A stretch of DNA of 64,000 bases from NCBI RefSeq assembly GCF_900142205.1, contig NZ_FRAA01000001.1, forward strand, positions 340,803 through 404,802, given 5' to 3'. Made by a program: the position numbers and the translations under genes. The DNA is from Reichenbachiella agariperforans. GTDB taxonomy: Bacteria > Bacteroidota > Bacteroidia > Cytophagales > Cyclobacteriaceae. This document shows, one piece after another, positions 46,060 to 55,083 of this stretch. Position 1 is the stretch's first letter; each line of letters begins with the position of its first letter. The notes beneath the pieces are model-generated. The model was not told the DNA's origin and did no database searches. It saw nothing but the letters and a program-made list of their open reading frames with translations.

Positions 46060-47205
46060 ATGAAAAAACCACTCAAAAAACTCATCCTCCAACTCCACCT
46101 CTGGATCGGTCTGCTCACAGGTCTTGTCGTCTTCATCGAAGGAGTCACAGGAGCGATCTATGTTTTTTCGGGTGAGATCACCGAATGGGTGGATGCGGAC
46201 AAACACCGAATACCTGGAGAACCAGGAGTAGCCTACATGCCTGCTAGCGAACTGCAAGCCCTAGCGCAAGAAGCCATCGAAGAAAAAGACGCTTCTCTGC
46301 TGCGCTTTTTCATAACCAACGACCCCAAATCCTCCATCGCCTTCACTTTTCGCAAGCTCAACCCCGATGCGCTGTTTTATCACGACTATATGGAGACTTA
46401 CAAAACAGTCTACCTCAACCCCTACACCGGAAAAGTCCTAAAAGTAGAAAACACCAAATGGGAGTTTTTCAACATGATCATGTGGCTACACATGACCCTC
46501 CTACTCAACTACAGCCTTGGAGGTACGATCGTGGCGTGGGGCGTACTGGGCTTTGTACTGCTTATCGTCTCGGGTCTCATACTCTGGTGGCCCAACAACA
46601 AAACAGTACGCAAAAAACGATTGACCTTCCTCTGGAAACCTGAATTCGGATGGAAAAGAAAAAACTTTGACCTCCATGCCGTCTTGGGCTTCTACATCAT
46701 CGCATTGGCCTTGATCATATCCATCTCTGGGCTCTTTTACTCCTTTCACTTCGTGAGTGACAGCCTCCGATGGATCGCCAACGGTGGCCAAACCATCAAG
46801 CGTCCGTTTCCCACAACCGCCGAGGTGATCCCCAGCTCCGACATGCAACCGATCGATATTGCCTTCCAAGCATCCCTCCTCAAAACGCCCAACGCAGACT
46901 CCTATGTAGTCAAACTACCCCGAAAACCAGAATTCCCCTATGTCGTAAGAGCCTACATGTCTAAAGATGTCTACTACCACCGCGTGGTACACTACTACGA
47001 CGGCCAAACTGGAGGCCTACTCCAAACAGACACCAGAGAAGACCTCACCAACGGCGAACACTACAGCAACATGAACTACGACATACACGTCGGTAGCATA
47101 GGCGGCCTACCCACCAAGATCCTCGCCTTCCTCGCCTGCCTGATCATCGCCAGCCTACCCGTCACAGGCTTTCTGATTTGGAGAAACAAGAGTTACAAGA
47201 TCTAA
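46060..47205 (+). CDS. PepSY-associated transmembrane protein, XusC-like
   Basis: About 381 residues from ATG 46060; a GTG at 46021 is in frame but precedes no plausible signal. Four membrane helices: LHLWIGLLTGLVVFIEG near the start, a second around residues 150-175, a third near 205-230 and a fourth at the C-terminus (ACLIIASLPVTGFLIW). A large periplasmic PepSY_TM domain lies between. His residues in the helices (LHLW, HVGSIGG) could bind haem, as proposed for inner-membrane ferric reductases of this family. In XusABC-like loci it would act in iron release or transport at the inner membrane. It completes the operon. Confidence 0.88.
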   Translation: MKKPLKKLILQLHLWIGLLTGLVVFIEGVTGAIYVFSGEITEWVDADKHRIPGEPGVAYMPASELQALAQEAIEEKDASLLRFFITNDPKSSIAFTFRKLNPDALFYHDYMETYKTVYLNPYTGKVLKVENTKWEFFNMIMWLHMTLLLNYSLGGTIVAWGVLGFVLLIVSGLILWWPNNKTVRKKRLTFLWKPEFGWKRKNFDLHAVLGFYIIALALIISISGLFYSFHFVSDSLRWIANGGQTIKRPFPTTAEVIPSSDMQPIDIAFQASLLKTPNADSYVVKLPRKPEFPYVVRAYMSKDVYYHRVVHYYDGQTGGLLQTDTREDLTNGEHYSNMNYDIHVGSIGGLPTKILAFLACLIIASLPVTGFLIWRNKSYKI

Positions 47206-47915
47206 GCAAACCTTATAGTTTGTCTAAACCCAGTAGTGGCCCGCCTGACTCGTGAGCATACTCAAGCCAAAAGACGCTCGACCCAAAAAGCTGTAGATCT
47301 GAGTTCGATTAATAATCACTATAAATCATCTATTATCTGCTTTATTCAGTGTTTTGAAAATTATACTGTTTGAGCGATAGCGAGTTTATGACTTTCTGGC
47401 CCTTTTGCTTCCTTTTTTGGCAATGAAAAAGAAGCGTTTACCTGCCGGAAGCATGGCTTGTCTGACTTGAAGACAAAGTAGGATTGTAGCATTACAGAAA
47501 AGGTTTTAATGAAATTTAAAACCGAACTCAGGTTGTAGCTTACCCAAGTGAACACTCTTCCTACAATACCCCTTACTCATCCAAGATGGATAAATAAGCC
47601 TTTGTGCTTTAACTCGATTGGGCTATCTTTCTGACTTAATCAAAGCTTAGGACGTCACCTGTAGCATCGTTACTTCAACCAATTATTACCTATGAACTAT
47701 TCTAGCTCTTTGCTTTTTCAGCAAACACTGACAGGGAGTATTTCCCGATCAAGTGATCGCCGCATTCCCCATGCAAATGGAAGATTGCTTGACCTCCACA
47801 TAGGTTTATCAACCGATTGAATCCTGTCAACTGACAAGATGTAATGGATCTCAGACCCAGCAAGAGGTAGCACGTCTTGCCTCACTGCCTCTGGTACTAC
47901 AAAATTCTGCATACA
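47206..47915. other. Long intergenic region with no recognisable gene
   Basis: About 710 nt between the PepSY gene and the next kinase. Short frames on the minus strand (near 47361-47555 and 47718-47912) have no supporting signal. I see no repeat or clear terminator. It may contain decayed sequence. Confidence 0.4.
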
Positions 47916-49808
47916 ATGAGCAAAGCCCTTTTTACCTTATTCACCCTAGCCATATTCTCCTTGTCTTGTTCCCAAAAACAAAGCGCACAACTGGAACCGA
48001 TCACCTCCTCTCAAGATTCATTGACAATGGAGGAAATCCGTGGACGATGGAAAAAGTCGCTCTACCAAACTCCCGACTCGGTAAAGGCAGCAGCTGAAGA
48101 AATGTTGCAGTTCGCTCAAGCAAAAGGCATCAGATCAGGCATCATCGCTGGCAACAACATGACGGCCGTCTACTACTCAAAAAGCGGAGATGATAAGCAA
48201 GCACTTGAAATCTATGATGAAAATTTGACACTGAATCAAGGAGATCTCAAAGGAGAAGCCAACATTTATAACAATATGGGGAATTGCTACCTCCGGTTGG
48301 GTGATTTTGATTTGGCACTAGAGGCTCAAATCAAAGGGCTAAAGGCTGAAGAAGCCAGAGACAATACGGAAGGCATTGCGATCTCTCATCTCAACATATC
48401 AGGTGTGTACGCGCATCTCAAAAATGATGACAAGACGCTAGAAAGCGCCATGAAGGCCTACGACATGGCGCAGAAGCATAGCATAGAGCCTGTCATCATG
48501 CAGAGTGCTTTTCAGATTGCTGAGCTTCGGATCAAGCAAGGAAATGATTCTTTGGGAATGGTCTATGCCGATACGGTGATCCGCTCGGCCCAAAGACTAG
48601 GCTCGAGTTTTGGGGTACACAAAGGCATGTCTGTGCAGGCCAAAGCCCTTGCCAAACAAGGCAAATTGCCTGAAGCACTGGCCGTAATCAGAGAGGTCAA
48701 ATCATACTATCTCTCCAAGGATGTCAAAAATGAGGTGCTCCTCCAATCCGTATCTGAAATCGAGTTTCTAAACATGATGGAGCGATACCATGAATCTGAA
48801 ATATTGATCTCCAAAGCCCTCAACCTGGCTCAGCAACTAGGAGAAAAAGAGCAACTGGCCAGCCTCTACTACACCCTATCGATGATTCATCAGCACCGAA
48901 ACAATGCTATAGCAGCACTGGAAGATTTCAAGCGGTATCACAGCTATAAGGACAGTCTGCTCAATTCCGAAAAAGTAAAGGCGATCGAGGATATGGCGAT
49001 CAAATACGAAACAGAAAAAAAAGAAGCAGAAATAGCCACGCTCTCTCAGCAGGCGGCTATTCAAGCGCTGGAATTGAAACAAAAAAACCTTGCAATCCTT
49101 ATTGGCTTGGTCGTTTTCACCCTGGTGATCGTCATTGCCTACTTTGTATACCGAGAGCGGTCACTCAAGAAGGAACGCGCACAAACCGAGCTAGAACAGC
49201 GCTTCCTTCGCTCCCAGCTCAATCCTCATTTCATCTTCAATGCACTGATGGCCATTCAGAATTTCATGTTGAAAAATGACGGGCCAACAGCCGCAATGTA
49301 CCTCACCAAGTTCTCCAAACTCATGCGAGAGATTTTGGAGAGTTCGAGACAAGAGTTCATACCTCTGGCCTCTGAAGTAGAACTGATCACCAACTATCTC
49401 GACATACACAAAATGCGCCTAAATGATGCCTTTGCATACAGTATTGAGATTGATGAGGCGGTAGATCCTGAGACCGACACCATCCCTCCGATGTTCGTAC
49501 AGCCCTTTGTTGAAAATGCCATCGAACACGGCATAGCAGACAAAAAGAATGGAGGACAGATCGACCTTCGGTTCAAAAAATATGACGAGCACATTGCGAT
49601 AGAAATCACGGACAACGGAAAAGGACTCATCAAGAAGACCCATTCAGGACATAATTCACTGGCTTCTACCATCATTCAGGAGCGAATGACCCTCTTCAAC
49701 AAATCCCTGAAAACCAAAATCCAATTGGTACTGGGCGACATCAAAAATGACCAAGGAGAAATTGAGGGTACGAGAGTAGAATTGAAGGTTCCTTTCAGTT
49801 ACATTTAA
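47916..49808 (+). CDS. TPR-containing LytS-type sensor histidine kinase (orphaned)
   Basis: About 630 residues from ATG 47916; a TTG 39 nt upstream is less likely. A lipoprotein-like signal with FSLSC is followed by about eight TPR-like helical pairs (about 50-360), a membrane helix near 400 (LAILIGLVVFTLVIVIAYFVY), then a His_kinase domain with FLRSQLNPHFIFNAL (His438) and an ATPase region with FVENAIEHGIADK (N-box). Such kinases normally precede a LytTR response regulator. Here the regulator, starting 22 nt downstream, is destroyed, so the kinase is orphaned or cross-talks with another LytTR protein. Confidence 0.92.
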   Translation: MSKALFTLFTLAIFSLSCSQKQSAQLEPITSSQDSLTMEEIRGRWKKSLYQTPDSVKAAAEEMLQFAQAKGIRSGIIAGNNMTAVYYSKSGDDKQALEIYDENLTLNQGDLKGEANIYNNMGNCYLRLGDFDLALEAQIKGLKAEEARDNTEGIAISHLNISGVYAHLKNDDKTLESAMKAYDMAQKHSIEPVIMQSAFQIAELRIKQGNDSLGMVYADTVIRSAQRLGSSFGVHKGMSVQAKALAKQGKLPEALAVIREVKSYYLSKDVKNEVLLQSVSEIEFLNMMERYHESEILISKALNLAQQLGEKEQLASLYYTLSMIHQHRNNAIAALEDFKRYHSYKDSLLNSEKVKAIEDMAIKYETEKKEAEIATLSQQAAIQALELKQKNLAILIGLVVFTLVIVIAYFVYRERSLKKERAQTELEQRFLRSQLNPHFIFNALMAIQNFMLKNDGPTAAMYLTKFSKLMREILESSRQEFIPLASEVELITNYLDIHKMRLNDAFAYSIEIDEAVDPETDTIPPMFVQPFVENAIEHGIADKKNGGQIDLRFKKYDEHIAIEITDNGKGLIKKTHSGHNSLASTIIQERMTLFNKSLKTKIQLVLGDIKNDQGEIEGTRVELKVPFSYI

Positions 49809-49830
49809 ATAAGCTAGTGAAAAAACAATT

Positions 49831-50010
49831 ATGCGCGTAGTTCTGGTAGATAACAATGATGTCCAATCTAAAGACCTTATTATCAATGTATGCTCCTTAG
49901 GCAGAAGTAGTCGGTGAAGCAGACGGAGTACAGTCAGGGATTGCCTGCCTCAAGGCGAACAAACCTGACCTCCTACTTTTGGATGTAGAAATGGAAGACG
50001 GTACAGGCTA
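49831..50010 (+). pseudogene. Frameshifted, truncated LytTR-type response regulator remnant
   Basis: ATG 49831 opens a receiver start (MRVVLVDNNDVQSKDL) but the frame ends at 49915-49917 after 28 codons. In another frame the receiver resumes with AEVVGEADGVQSGIACL and the phospho-acceptor strand DLLLLDVEMEDGTGYA, then stops resembling a receiver at about 50010. The rest of the receiver and the whole LytTR domain are gone; ice-binding-protein sequence follows directly. It is the wrecked partner of the kinase 22 nt upstream. Confidence 0.88.
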
Positions 50011-50277
50011 TGCCACTTCACCGCAAATAACAGGTGAAGTATATGCAGCAGATATGACACCTCCTACCAACACCAACTTGACTACAGCGGTAGTGCGCAA
50101 GCCAAAAACATCTTCTGGCAAGTGGCTGGTGAATTAGTGTTAGGTACGATATCACATTTCGAAGATGTCATCCTGTCTATGACAGGGATTACCCTACAAA
50201 CTGGGACAACACTGAATGGGCGTGCCCTCGCGCAGACAGCTGTTATCCTAGATGCCAATACGGTAACAAAACCGTAA
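50011..50277 (+). pseudogene. Remnant of a DUF3494 ice-binding protein gene
   Basis: After the response-regulator remnant the same frame gives TSPQITGEVYAADMTPPTNTNLTTA, split here as ITGEVYAADM and NTNLTTA, which match the start of a DUF3494 ice-binding domain. The frame then jumps, with the middle of the domain missing, to its conserved C-terminal part: AQAKNIFWQVAGELVLG, SHFEDVILS, TGTTLNGRALAQTAV, LDANTVTKP and a stop at 50275-50277. At least two deletions have removed the N-terminus and the centre. Intact members bind ice and are typical of cold-adapted bacteria. Confidence 0.87.
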
Positions 50278-50300
50278 TTACATTCAAATTATTTCAATGA

Positions 50301-50338
50301 CAAAAAGCCATCCTTCATATCGAAGGATGGCTTTTTGT
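50301..50338 (+). terminator. Rho-independent terminator after the ice-binding remnant
   Basis: Stem AGCCATCCTTC / GAAGGATGGCT (11 bp, 5-nt loop) followed by TTTT and preceded by A's. It was probably the terminator of the ice-binding gene. Confidence 0.88.
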
Positions 50339-50358
50339 CTAAAATCTAGTTGCTAATA

Positions 50359-50446
50359 TCTAATTACTCAACATGGGATATATGTAATCCTTCTTGATTC
50401 ATGTGTAACGCATCCGATGTCAGAGCGAGCGACCTTTACATCATAG
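50359..50446. promoter_or_regulatory. Conserved 5' element, copy A (upstream of the alcohol dehydrogenase)
   Basis: Shares an ordered set of blocks with 57731-57825: CTCAA, GGGATATATG, AATCCT/AAATCCT, TGTNTAAC, CATCCGA and a final (A/G)TCTTT/CCTTT block, over about 80 nt. It lies directly ahead of the ADH gene. Function unknown; a shared promoter or leader is the simplest reading. Confidence 0.5.
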
Positions 50447-50471
50447 CAAATTAGTTATTCATTTAAAGAAA

Positions 50472-51581
50472 ATGAAGATGTCAACTACAGTTATCCCTAC
50501 CGAAAAAACTCCTTCAAACGGCGTTTCTACAGCCAACAAAACCACAATGAAAGGACTGGTCTATAACGGCCCAAGCAAGATAGAGTGGAAAAAGGTGCCT
50601 AAGCCAAAAATTGGCAAACCAACAGATGCCCTCCTCAAAATAATCAAAACTACGATATGTGGAACAGATTTAGGCATCCTACACGGCAAGACTCCCTCTG
50701 TAAAGCCTGGTACTACACTAGGTCATGAAGGTATCGGTATAGTCGAAAGTGTAGGAACCTCAGTTAGTAAATTCAAGAAGGGTGATCATGTCATTATTTC
50801 TTGTATTACTTCTGACGGTACTTGCGAGTATTGTAAAAAGCAAATGTATGGACACTGTGAAGACGGTGGCTGGATCTTGGGCAACCTCATCAATGGTACA
50901 CAAGCTGAGCATGTACGCATACCCCATGCAGACAATAGCCTGTATGCCGTACCCGAAGGAGTAGACGAAGAAGCGGCTGTCATGCTGAGTGATATCCTGC
51001 CTACGGGTCATGAGATGGGTGTAATCAATGGTTGTGTAAAACCAGGTGATACAATCGCGATCATAGGAGCTGGACCGATTGGAATGTCAGCACTACTCAC
51101 TGCTCAATTCTATTCCCCTGCCAAAATATATATGGTAGATCTGGACGCCAATCGTCTGCAGCTGGCTAAGAAATTGGGGGCTACTCATACCATCAATTCG
51201 GGAGAAGAAGATGCCATCAAAAAGATCATGTCAGAGACCAAAGATGGTGTAGACGTAGCTATCGAAGCAGTAGGTGCTCCTGCGACCTTTGACATCTGTC
51301 AAGGGATCGTTCGACCAGGCGGACATGTGGCCAATATCGGGGTGCACGGTCACAGTGTAGACTTGCAGATTCAAGACTTGTGGATTAGAAATATCACCCT
51401 CACCATGGGACTGGTCAATACCAATACGACACCTATGCTGATGAAAACAGTGGAGTCAGGAAAAATCAAACCGGAAGAGCTAATCACCCACCGATTCAAA
51501 CTGGACGAAATATTGGAAGCCTATGAGGTCTTTGGTAATGCTGCCAAAGAAAAGGCATTGAAAATAATCTTATCAAACTAA
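50472..51581 (+). CDS. Zinc-dependent alcohol dehydrogenase (MDR family)
   Basis: 369 residues. The MDR fold has catalytic-zinc ligands in TTICGTDLG and GHEGIG, the structural-zinc loop DGTCEYCKKQMYGHC (Asp in place of the first Cys) and a Rossmann motif GAGPIGMSALL with an acidic residue in MVDLD, indicating NAD(H). It is likely a medium-chain alcohol or secondary-alcohol dehydrogenase of fermentative or redox-balancing type. The N-terminal about 20 residues are a low-complexity extension; an internal ATG (MKGLVYN) is an alternative start. It is the first gene of the stress-like block and is preceded by element copy A. Confidence 0.93.
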   Translation: MKMSTTVIPTEKTPSNGVSTANKTTMKGLVYNGPSKIEWKKVPKPKIGKPTDALLKIIKTTICGTDLGILHGKTPSVKPGTTLGHEGIGIVESVGTSVSKFKKGDHVIISCITSDGTCEYCKKQMYGHCEDGGWILGNLINGTQAEHVRIPHADNSLYAVPEGVDEEAAVMLSDILPTGHEMGVINGCVKPGDTIAIIGAGPIGMSALLTAQFYSPAKIYMVDLDANRLQLAKKLGATHTINSGEEDAIKKIMSETKDGVDVAIEAVGAPATFDICQGIVRPGGHVANIGVHGHSVDLQIQDLWIRNITLTMGLVNTNTTPMLMKTVESGKIKPEELITHRFKLDEILEAYEVFGNAAKEKALKIILSN

Positions 51582-51776
51582 TGAAAAACATGTTGGGTTC
51601 TTCATTCACATCGCATCATTTAATAGATGATATGACTACATGGGAACCAATGTTGTGGGCAGGAACTCAAAACCCTACCCATTTTTTTAGAAAACAAACT
51701 TAAAGTGAGTTATAGGTAATTCACTCCTCTTTTGAAGTAACACTAGAGCGGTGGAACAATGTAAATAACGAAGGAT

Positions 51777-52634
51777 ATGGAAAATAAGAATATGAACGAA
51801 ATAAAGGGCTTATTAACAATGGGTCAATGGAAGAGCTTATTGATAGTAGCAGGTGTAATCATCGTACTCTTCATATTTAAACCATGGGTTCAAATAGGTG
51901 CTGGAGAAAGAGGGGTTTTACAGAATTTTGGTGCAGTACAAGATGTTGTATTGGGTGAAGGCATCCACTTCAAAATACCTGTAGTACAAACAGTAAACGT
52001 AATGGATGTAAAAATTCAAAAAGCCAATACTGATGCAGAATCTTCATCCTCTGACCTCCAGGATGTAGATTTATCTATAGCACTCAATTATCACATCATA
52101 CCCGAAAAAGCCAATCTTGTGTATCAAACGATTGGCGTACAATACAAAGAACGGATCATTGACCCTGCCATTCAAGAAGTCATGAAAGCTGTGTCAGCCA
52201 GGTATACTGCTGAAGAGTTGATTACAAAAAGACCGGCAGTGAGTACAGAGATGCAGGAGTCACTCAAACAAAGATTACTAGCTTCCAACATATCAGTAGA
52301 TGCATTTTCGATTATCAATTTTAGATTTTCTGCCACTTTTACTGAAGCGATTGAAGCCAAACAAACTGCTGAGCAAAATGCCTTAAAAGCAAAGAGAGAT
52401 CTGGATAGAATCAGAGTAGAAGCAGAACAAACCATTGCTGCTGCCACAGCAGAAGCAGAGGCACTGCGTTTACAGAAAATGAATATTTCACCAGACCTCA
52501 TTGAGCTCAGAAAGATCGAGGCAAACCTCCAAGCCATAGAAAAGTGGAATGGAATTTTACCTCAAGTAACAGGTGCTGGTGCTATACCTTTTATCGGTGT
52601 GGGTGATGTCAATGACAACCAAATACAAGGCTAG
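51777..52634 (+). CDS. Prohibitin/SPFH (band 7) membrane protein
   Basis: 285 residues. One N-terminal membrane helix (about 19-36) precedes an SPFH/prohibitin domain (about 40-215; GERGVLQNFGAVQDVVLGEGIHFKIP, here cut to GERGVLQNFG and GEGIHFKIP), then an Ala/Glu-rich coiled coil and a hydrophobic tail. Prohibitin-type proteins form large rings on the membrane and modulate proteases and membrane stress. The 195-nt gap ahead holds no gene. A terminator follows, so it is a separate transcription unit inside the block. Confidence 0.94.
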   Translation: MENKNMNEIKGLLTMGQWKSLLIVAGVIIVLFIFKPWVQIGAGERGVLQNFGAVQDVVLGEGIHFKIPVVQTVNVMDVKIQKANTDAESSSSDLQDVDLSIALNYHIIPEKANLVYQTIGVQYKERIIDPAIQEVMKAVSARYTAEELITKRPAVSTEMQESLKQRLLASNISVDAFSIINFRFSATFTEAIEAKQTAEQNALKAKRDLDRIRVEAEQTIAAATAEAEALRLQKMNISPDLIELRKIEANLQAIEKWNGILPQVTGAGAIPFIGVGDVNDNQIQG

Positions 52635-52655
52635 AAACCAGCCTAACCTTTGCCA

Positions 52656-52693
52656 TACAATCAGTGTTGAGTCTAGCGGTTCAACACTGATTT
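52656..52693 (+). terminator. Rho-independent terminator after the prohibitin gene
   Basis: Perfect 12-bp stem AATCAGTGTTGA / TCAACACTGATT with a 10-nt loop, followed by TTTGTT, 22 nt past the stop. Confidence 0.82.
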
Positions 52694-52728
52694 TGTTGGT
52701 CAAATAATAAACCCATCCTACTTGTACC

Positions 52729-53598
52729 ATGTTCATAGATTATTATAAAACGCTGGGGATCGATCAGAAAGCCACACAGGATGACATCAAAAAGGCCTAT
52801 CGAAAGTTAGCCAGGAAGTTTCACCCTGATTTGAATCCCAACAATGCAGACGCAAAGTTAAATTTCCAGCAAATCAATGAAGCCAATAGCGTTTTGAGTG
52901 ATCTGGATAAACGCAAGAAATACGACCAGTACGGAAAAGATTGGGAACACGCTGATGAATTTGAAAAAGCCAAACGAACTCAGTCAGCCAATCAAAGACA
53001 AAATAGCACCTCACAAAACCGAGGTGACTATTCTGATTTCTTTGAATCCATGTTTGGAGGAGCTGCATCTGGACAAGGACGACAAGTCAAATATAGAGGT
53101 GAAGACTTCCAAACAACCCTGCAGCTATCACTGATAGATGCATACAAAACACATCAACAGAACTTAACTGTAAATAGGAAAACCATAAGAATCACCATTC
53201 CCGCGGGCATCGAAAATGGGCAAACCATCAAAATCAAGAATCATGGTGGTGCTGGAATCAACGGAGGTCCCAATGGCGACTTATACATTAGCTTTTCTAT
53301 TGCGAGTCATCCTGACTTCAAACGCCTAGGCAATGATCTATATACCACCAAAACACTGGATTTGTACACAGCTATCCTAGGTGGTGAACTGATGATAGAT
53401 ACGCTGGACGGCAGAGTAAAATTGAAAGTGAAGCCTGAAACCCAGAATGGGGAAAAGGTCAAACTGAAAGGAAAAGGCTTTCCTGTTTACAAAAAGGAAG
53501 CTGCGTATGGTGATTTATTTTTATCCTATGACATCAAGATCCCGACGGGTCTTACAGACAAACAGAAGGAATTATTTACTGAATTATCCAAGGCTTAA
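52729..53598 (+). CDS. cbpA: CbpA-type J-domain co-chaperone
   Basis: 289 residues. The J domain (1-70) has the HPD tripeptide in KFHPDLNPN. A short linker replaces the Gly/Phe zinc-finger region, and a DnaJ C-terminal substrate-binding domain follows (about 115-285; IPAGIENGQTIKIKNHGG, GDLYISFSI). This is the CbpA architecture: it activates the DnaK ATPase and often binds DNA in stationary phase. The gene for its modulator CbpM follows 11 nt later, which supports the assignment. Confidence 0.95.
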   Translation: MFIDYYKTLGIDQKATQDDIKKAYRKLARKFHPDLNPNNADAKLNFQQINEANSVLSDLDKRKKYDQYGKDWEHADEFEKAKRTQSANQRQNSTSQNRGDYSDFFESMFGGAASGQGRQVKYRGEDFQTTLQLSLIDAYKTHQQNLTVNRKTIRITIPAGIENGQTIKIKNHGGAGINGGPNGDLYISFSIASHPDFKRLGNDLYTTKTLDLYTAILGGELMIDTLDGRVKLKVKPETQNGEKVKLKGKGFPVYKKEAAYGDLFLSYDIKIPTGLTDKQKELFTELSKA

Positions 53599-53609
53599 AA
53601 ACAGGGATC

Positions 53610-53909
53610 ATGCCACGAGAAGATTTAATTGCACTAGAGGAGATTTGTACTCATCATAACATTGCTACCTCCTTCATTCATTCCCTACATCGGACGGGAT
53701 TGATCGAATTGATCACGATTAATGATGCCTTGTTTATAGATCACAAACAACTTCCCTATTTGGAAAAGTACATTGACTTTCATTACAAACTTGATATCAA
53801 TGTGGAAGGAATAGAAAGTATCAGTCATCTACTTCATAACATATACACACTCCAACAAGAAGTAAACAAAATCAAGAACAGGCTTCAATTTTATGAGCCT
53901 GAAACATAG
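53610..53909 (+). CDS. cbpM: CbpM-type modulator of CbpA
   Basis: 99 residues, the usual CbpM length. A MerR-like winged-helix N-terminal half (IALEEICTHHNIATSFIHSLHRTGLI, here IALEEICTHHN and IHSLHRTGLI) and a C-terminal helix (NIYTLQQEVNKIKNRL) match CbpM, which binds the CbpA J domain and inhibits its co-chaperone activity. It is co-transcribed with cbpA (11-nt gap). Confidence 0.92.
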   Translation: MPREDLIALEEICTHHNIATSFIHSLHRTGLIELITINDALFIDHKQLPYLEKYIDFHYKLDINVEGIESISHLLHNIYTLQQEVNKIKNRLQFYEPET

Positions 53910-54051
53910 CATAGTCAATACAAGGTGCTATTCATAGTGGGTATTTCCATCGAAATAAACCTCATCGTCAATGGCCAGATTTCATCAAAAAAACGGGATC
54001 CTCAGTAGTCCTGTAACAAGAGTTTATTCTACACACATAGATCATATTTTC

Positions 54052-55083
54052 ATGTTTACATTAAAGAAAGAAGGTGTTCTCCTTGACAAAACGGACTTTG
54101 AATTTGAAAACGAAGGCGTCTTAAATCCTGCGGTCATTCAGGAAGGCGATACGGTCCATGTTTTTTATCGTGCTGTGCGTAAGGGCAACCATTCTACGAT
54201 AGGCTATTGTAAGCTTAATGGGCCTCTTGAGGTATTGCAGCGCAATGAGACGCCCTTATTAGCACCACATCTAGAATATGAATCGCAAGGCATCGAAGAC
54301 CCAAGAATTGTCAAAATAGATGATCTCTATTACATGAGCTTTACAGCCTATGATGGGGTCAATGCCATGGGTTGCCTTGCGACTTCTGCTGATCTGGTCA
54401 ATTTTGATAGACAAGGCATCATAGTGCCACAGTTCACCTATGAGGATTTTCATCGCATGGCCGAATGCAACCTGCATCTCAACGAAAAATACAAGCGCCT
54501 ACACCTCCAAAACAATGTGGATAGTAGAAATAGAAAAAAGATCCTGCTATCGGATAAAAACGTGGTTTTCTTCCCTAGGAAGATCAATGGAAGATTCTTT
54601 TTCTTCCATCGTATCAAACCAGATATTCAGATAGCATCGGTCGAAAACATCGGTGGTTTGACCAAAGCTTACTGGCAAGATTATCTCATGCAGTTTGACC
54701 AACATATTCTGATAACTCCCAAATACGAACATGAGATCAGTTATGTAGGCGGAGGTTGCCCACCTATCGAGACAGAGGCAGGTTGGTTGGTCATCTATCA
54801 TGGAGTACGTGATTCAGTTGAGGGATATGTCTATTGTGCCTGTACTTCTTTGTTGGATTTGAATGACCCAACCATTGAGTTGGCTAGACTTCCCTACCCT
54901 TTGTTTCAACCTGATGTATCGTGGGAATTAAAAGGAGAAGTAAATAGTGTGGTTTTCCCTACGGGTACAGCCCTCTTTGATGACAAATTGTACATCTACT
55001 ATGGTGCGGCAGACACACGAATAGCCGTCGCATCAGTCAGCTTGACCGAATTGATCACCGAGTTACTCAATCATCAGATATGA
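54052..55083 (+). CDS. GH130-family mannoside phosphorylase or hydrolase
   Basis: About 343 residues from ATG 54052; an in-frame ATG at 53971 would add 27 residues that do not match the family. It is a five-bladed beta-propeller of GH130 type. Signatures: NEGVLNPAVI, FYRAVRKGNHSTIGY, the catalytic-Asp segment GIEDPRIVKI, RLHLQNN, GGGCPPIET and IYYGAADTRIAVAS. GH130 enzymes cleave beta-mannosides by phosphorolysis or hydrolysis; the subclass cannot be told by eye. The stop overlaps the glycosyltransferase start (ATGA), so the pair is translationally coupled, suggesting turnover of an intracellular mannose-containing glycan (inference). Confidence 0.88.
   Translation: MFTLKKEGVLLDKTDFEFENEGVLNPAVIQEGDTVHVFYRAVRKGNHSTIGYCKLNGPLEVLQRNETPLLAPHLEYESQGIEDPRIVKIDDLYYMSFTAYDGVNAMGCLATSADLVNFDRQGIIVPQFTYEDFHRMAECNLHLNEKYKRLHLQNNVDSRNRKKILLSDKNVVFFPRKINGRFFFFHRIKPDIQIASVENIGGLTKAYWQDYLMQFDQHILITPKYEHEISYVGGGCPPIETEAGWLVIYHGVRDSVEGYVYCACTSLLDLNDPTIELARLPYPLFQPDVSWELKGEVNSVVFPTGTALFDDKLYIYYGAADTRIAVASVSLTELITELLNHQI

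Noticed and set aside
47361-47912. Two short minus-strand frames between the PepSY and kinase genes
   Set aside because: No recognisable domains or start signals; they look like chance frames in decayed or non-coding DNA.
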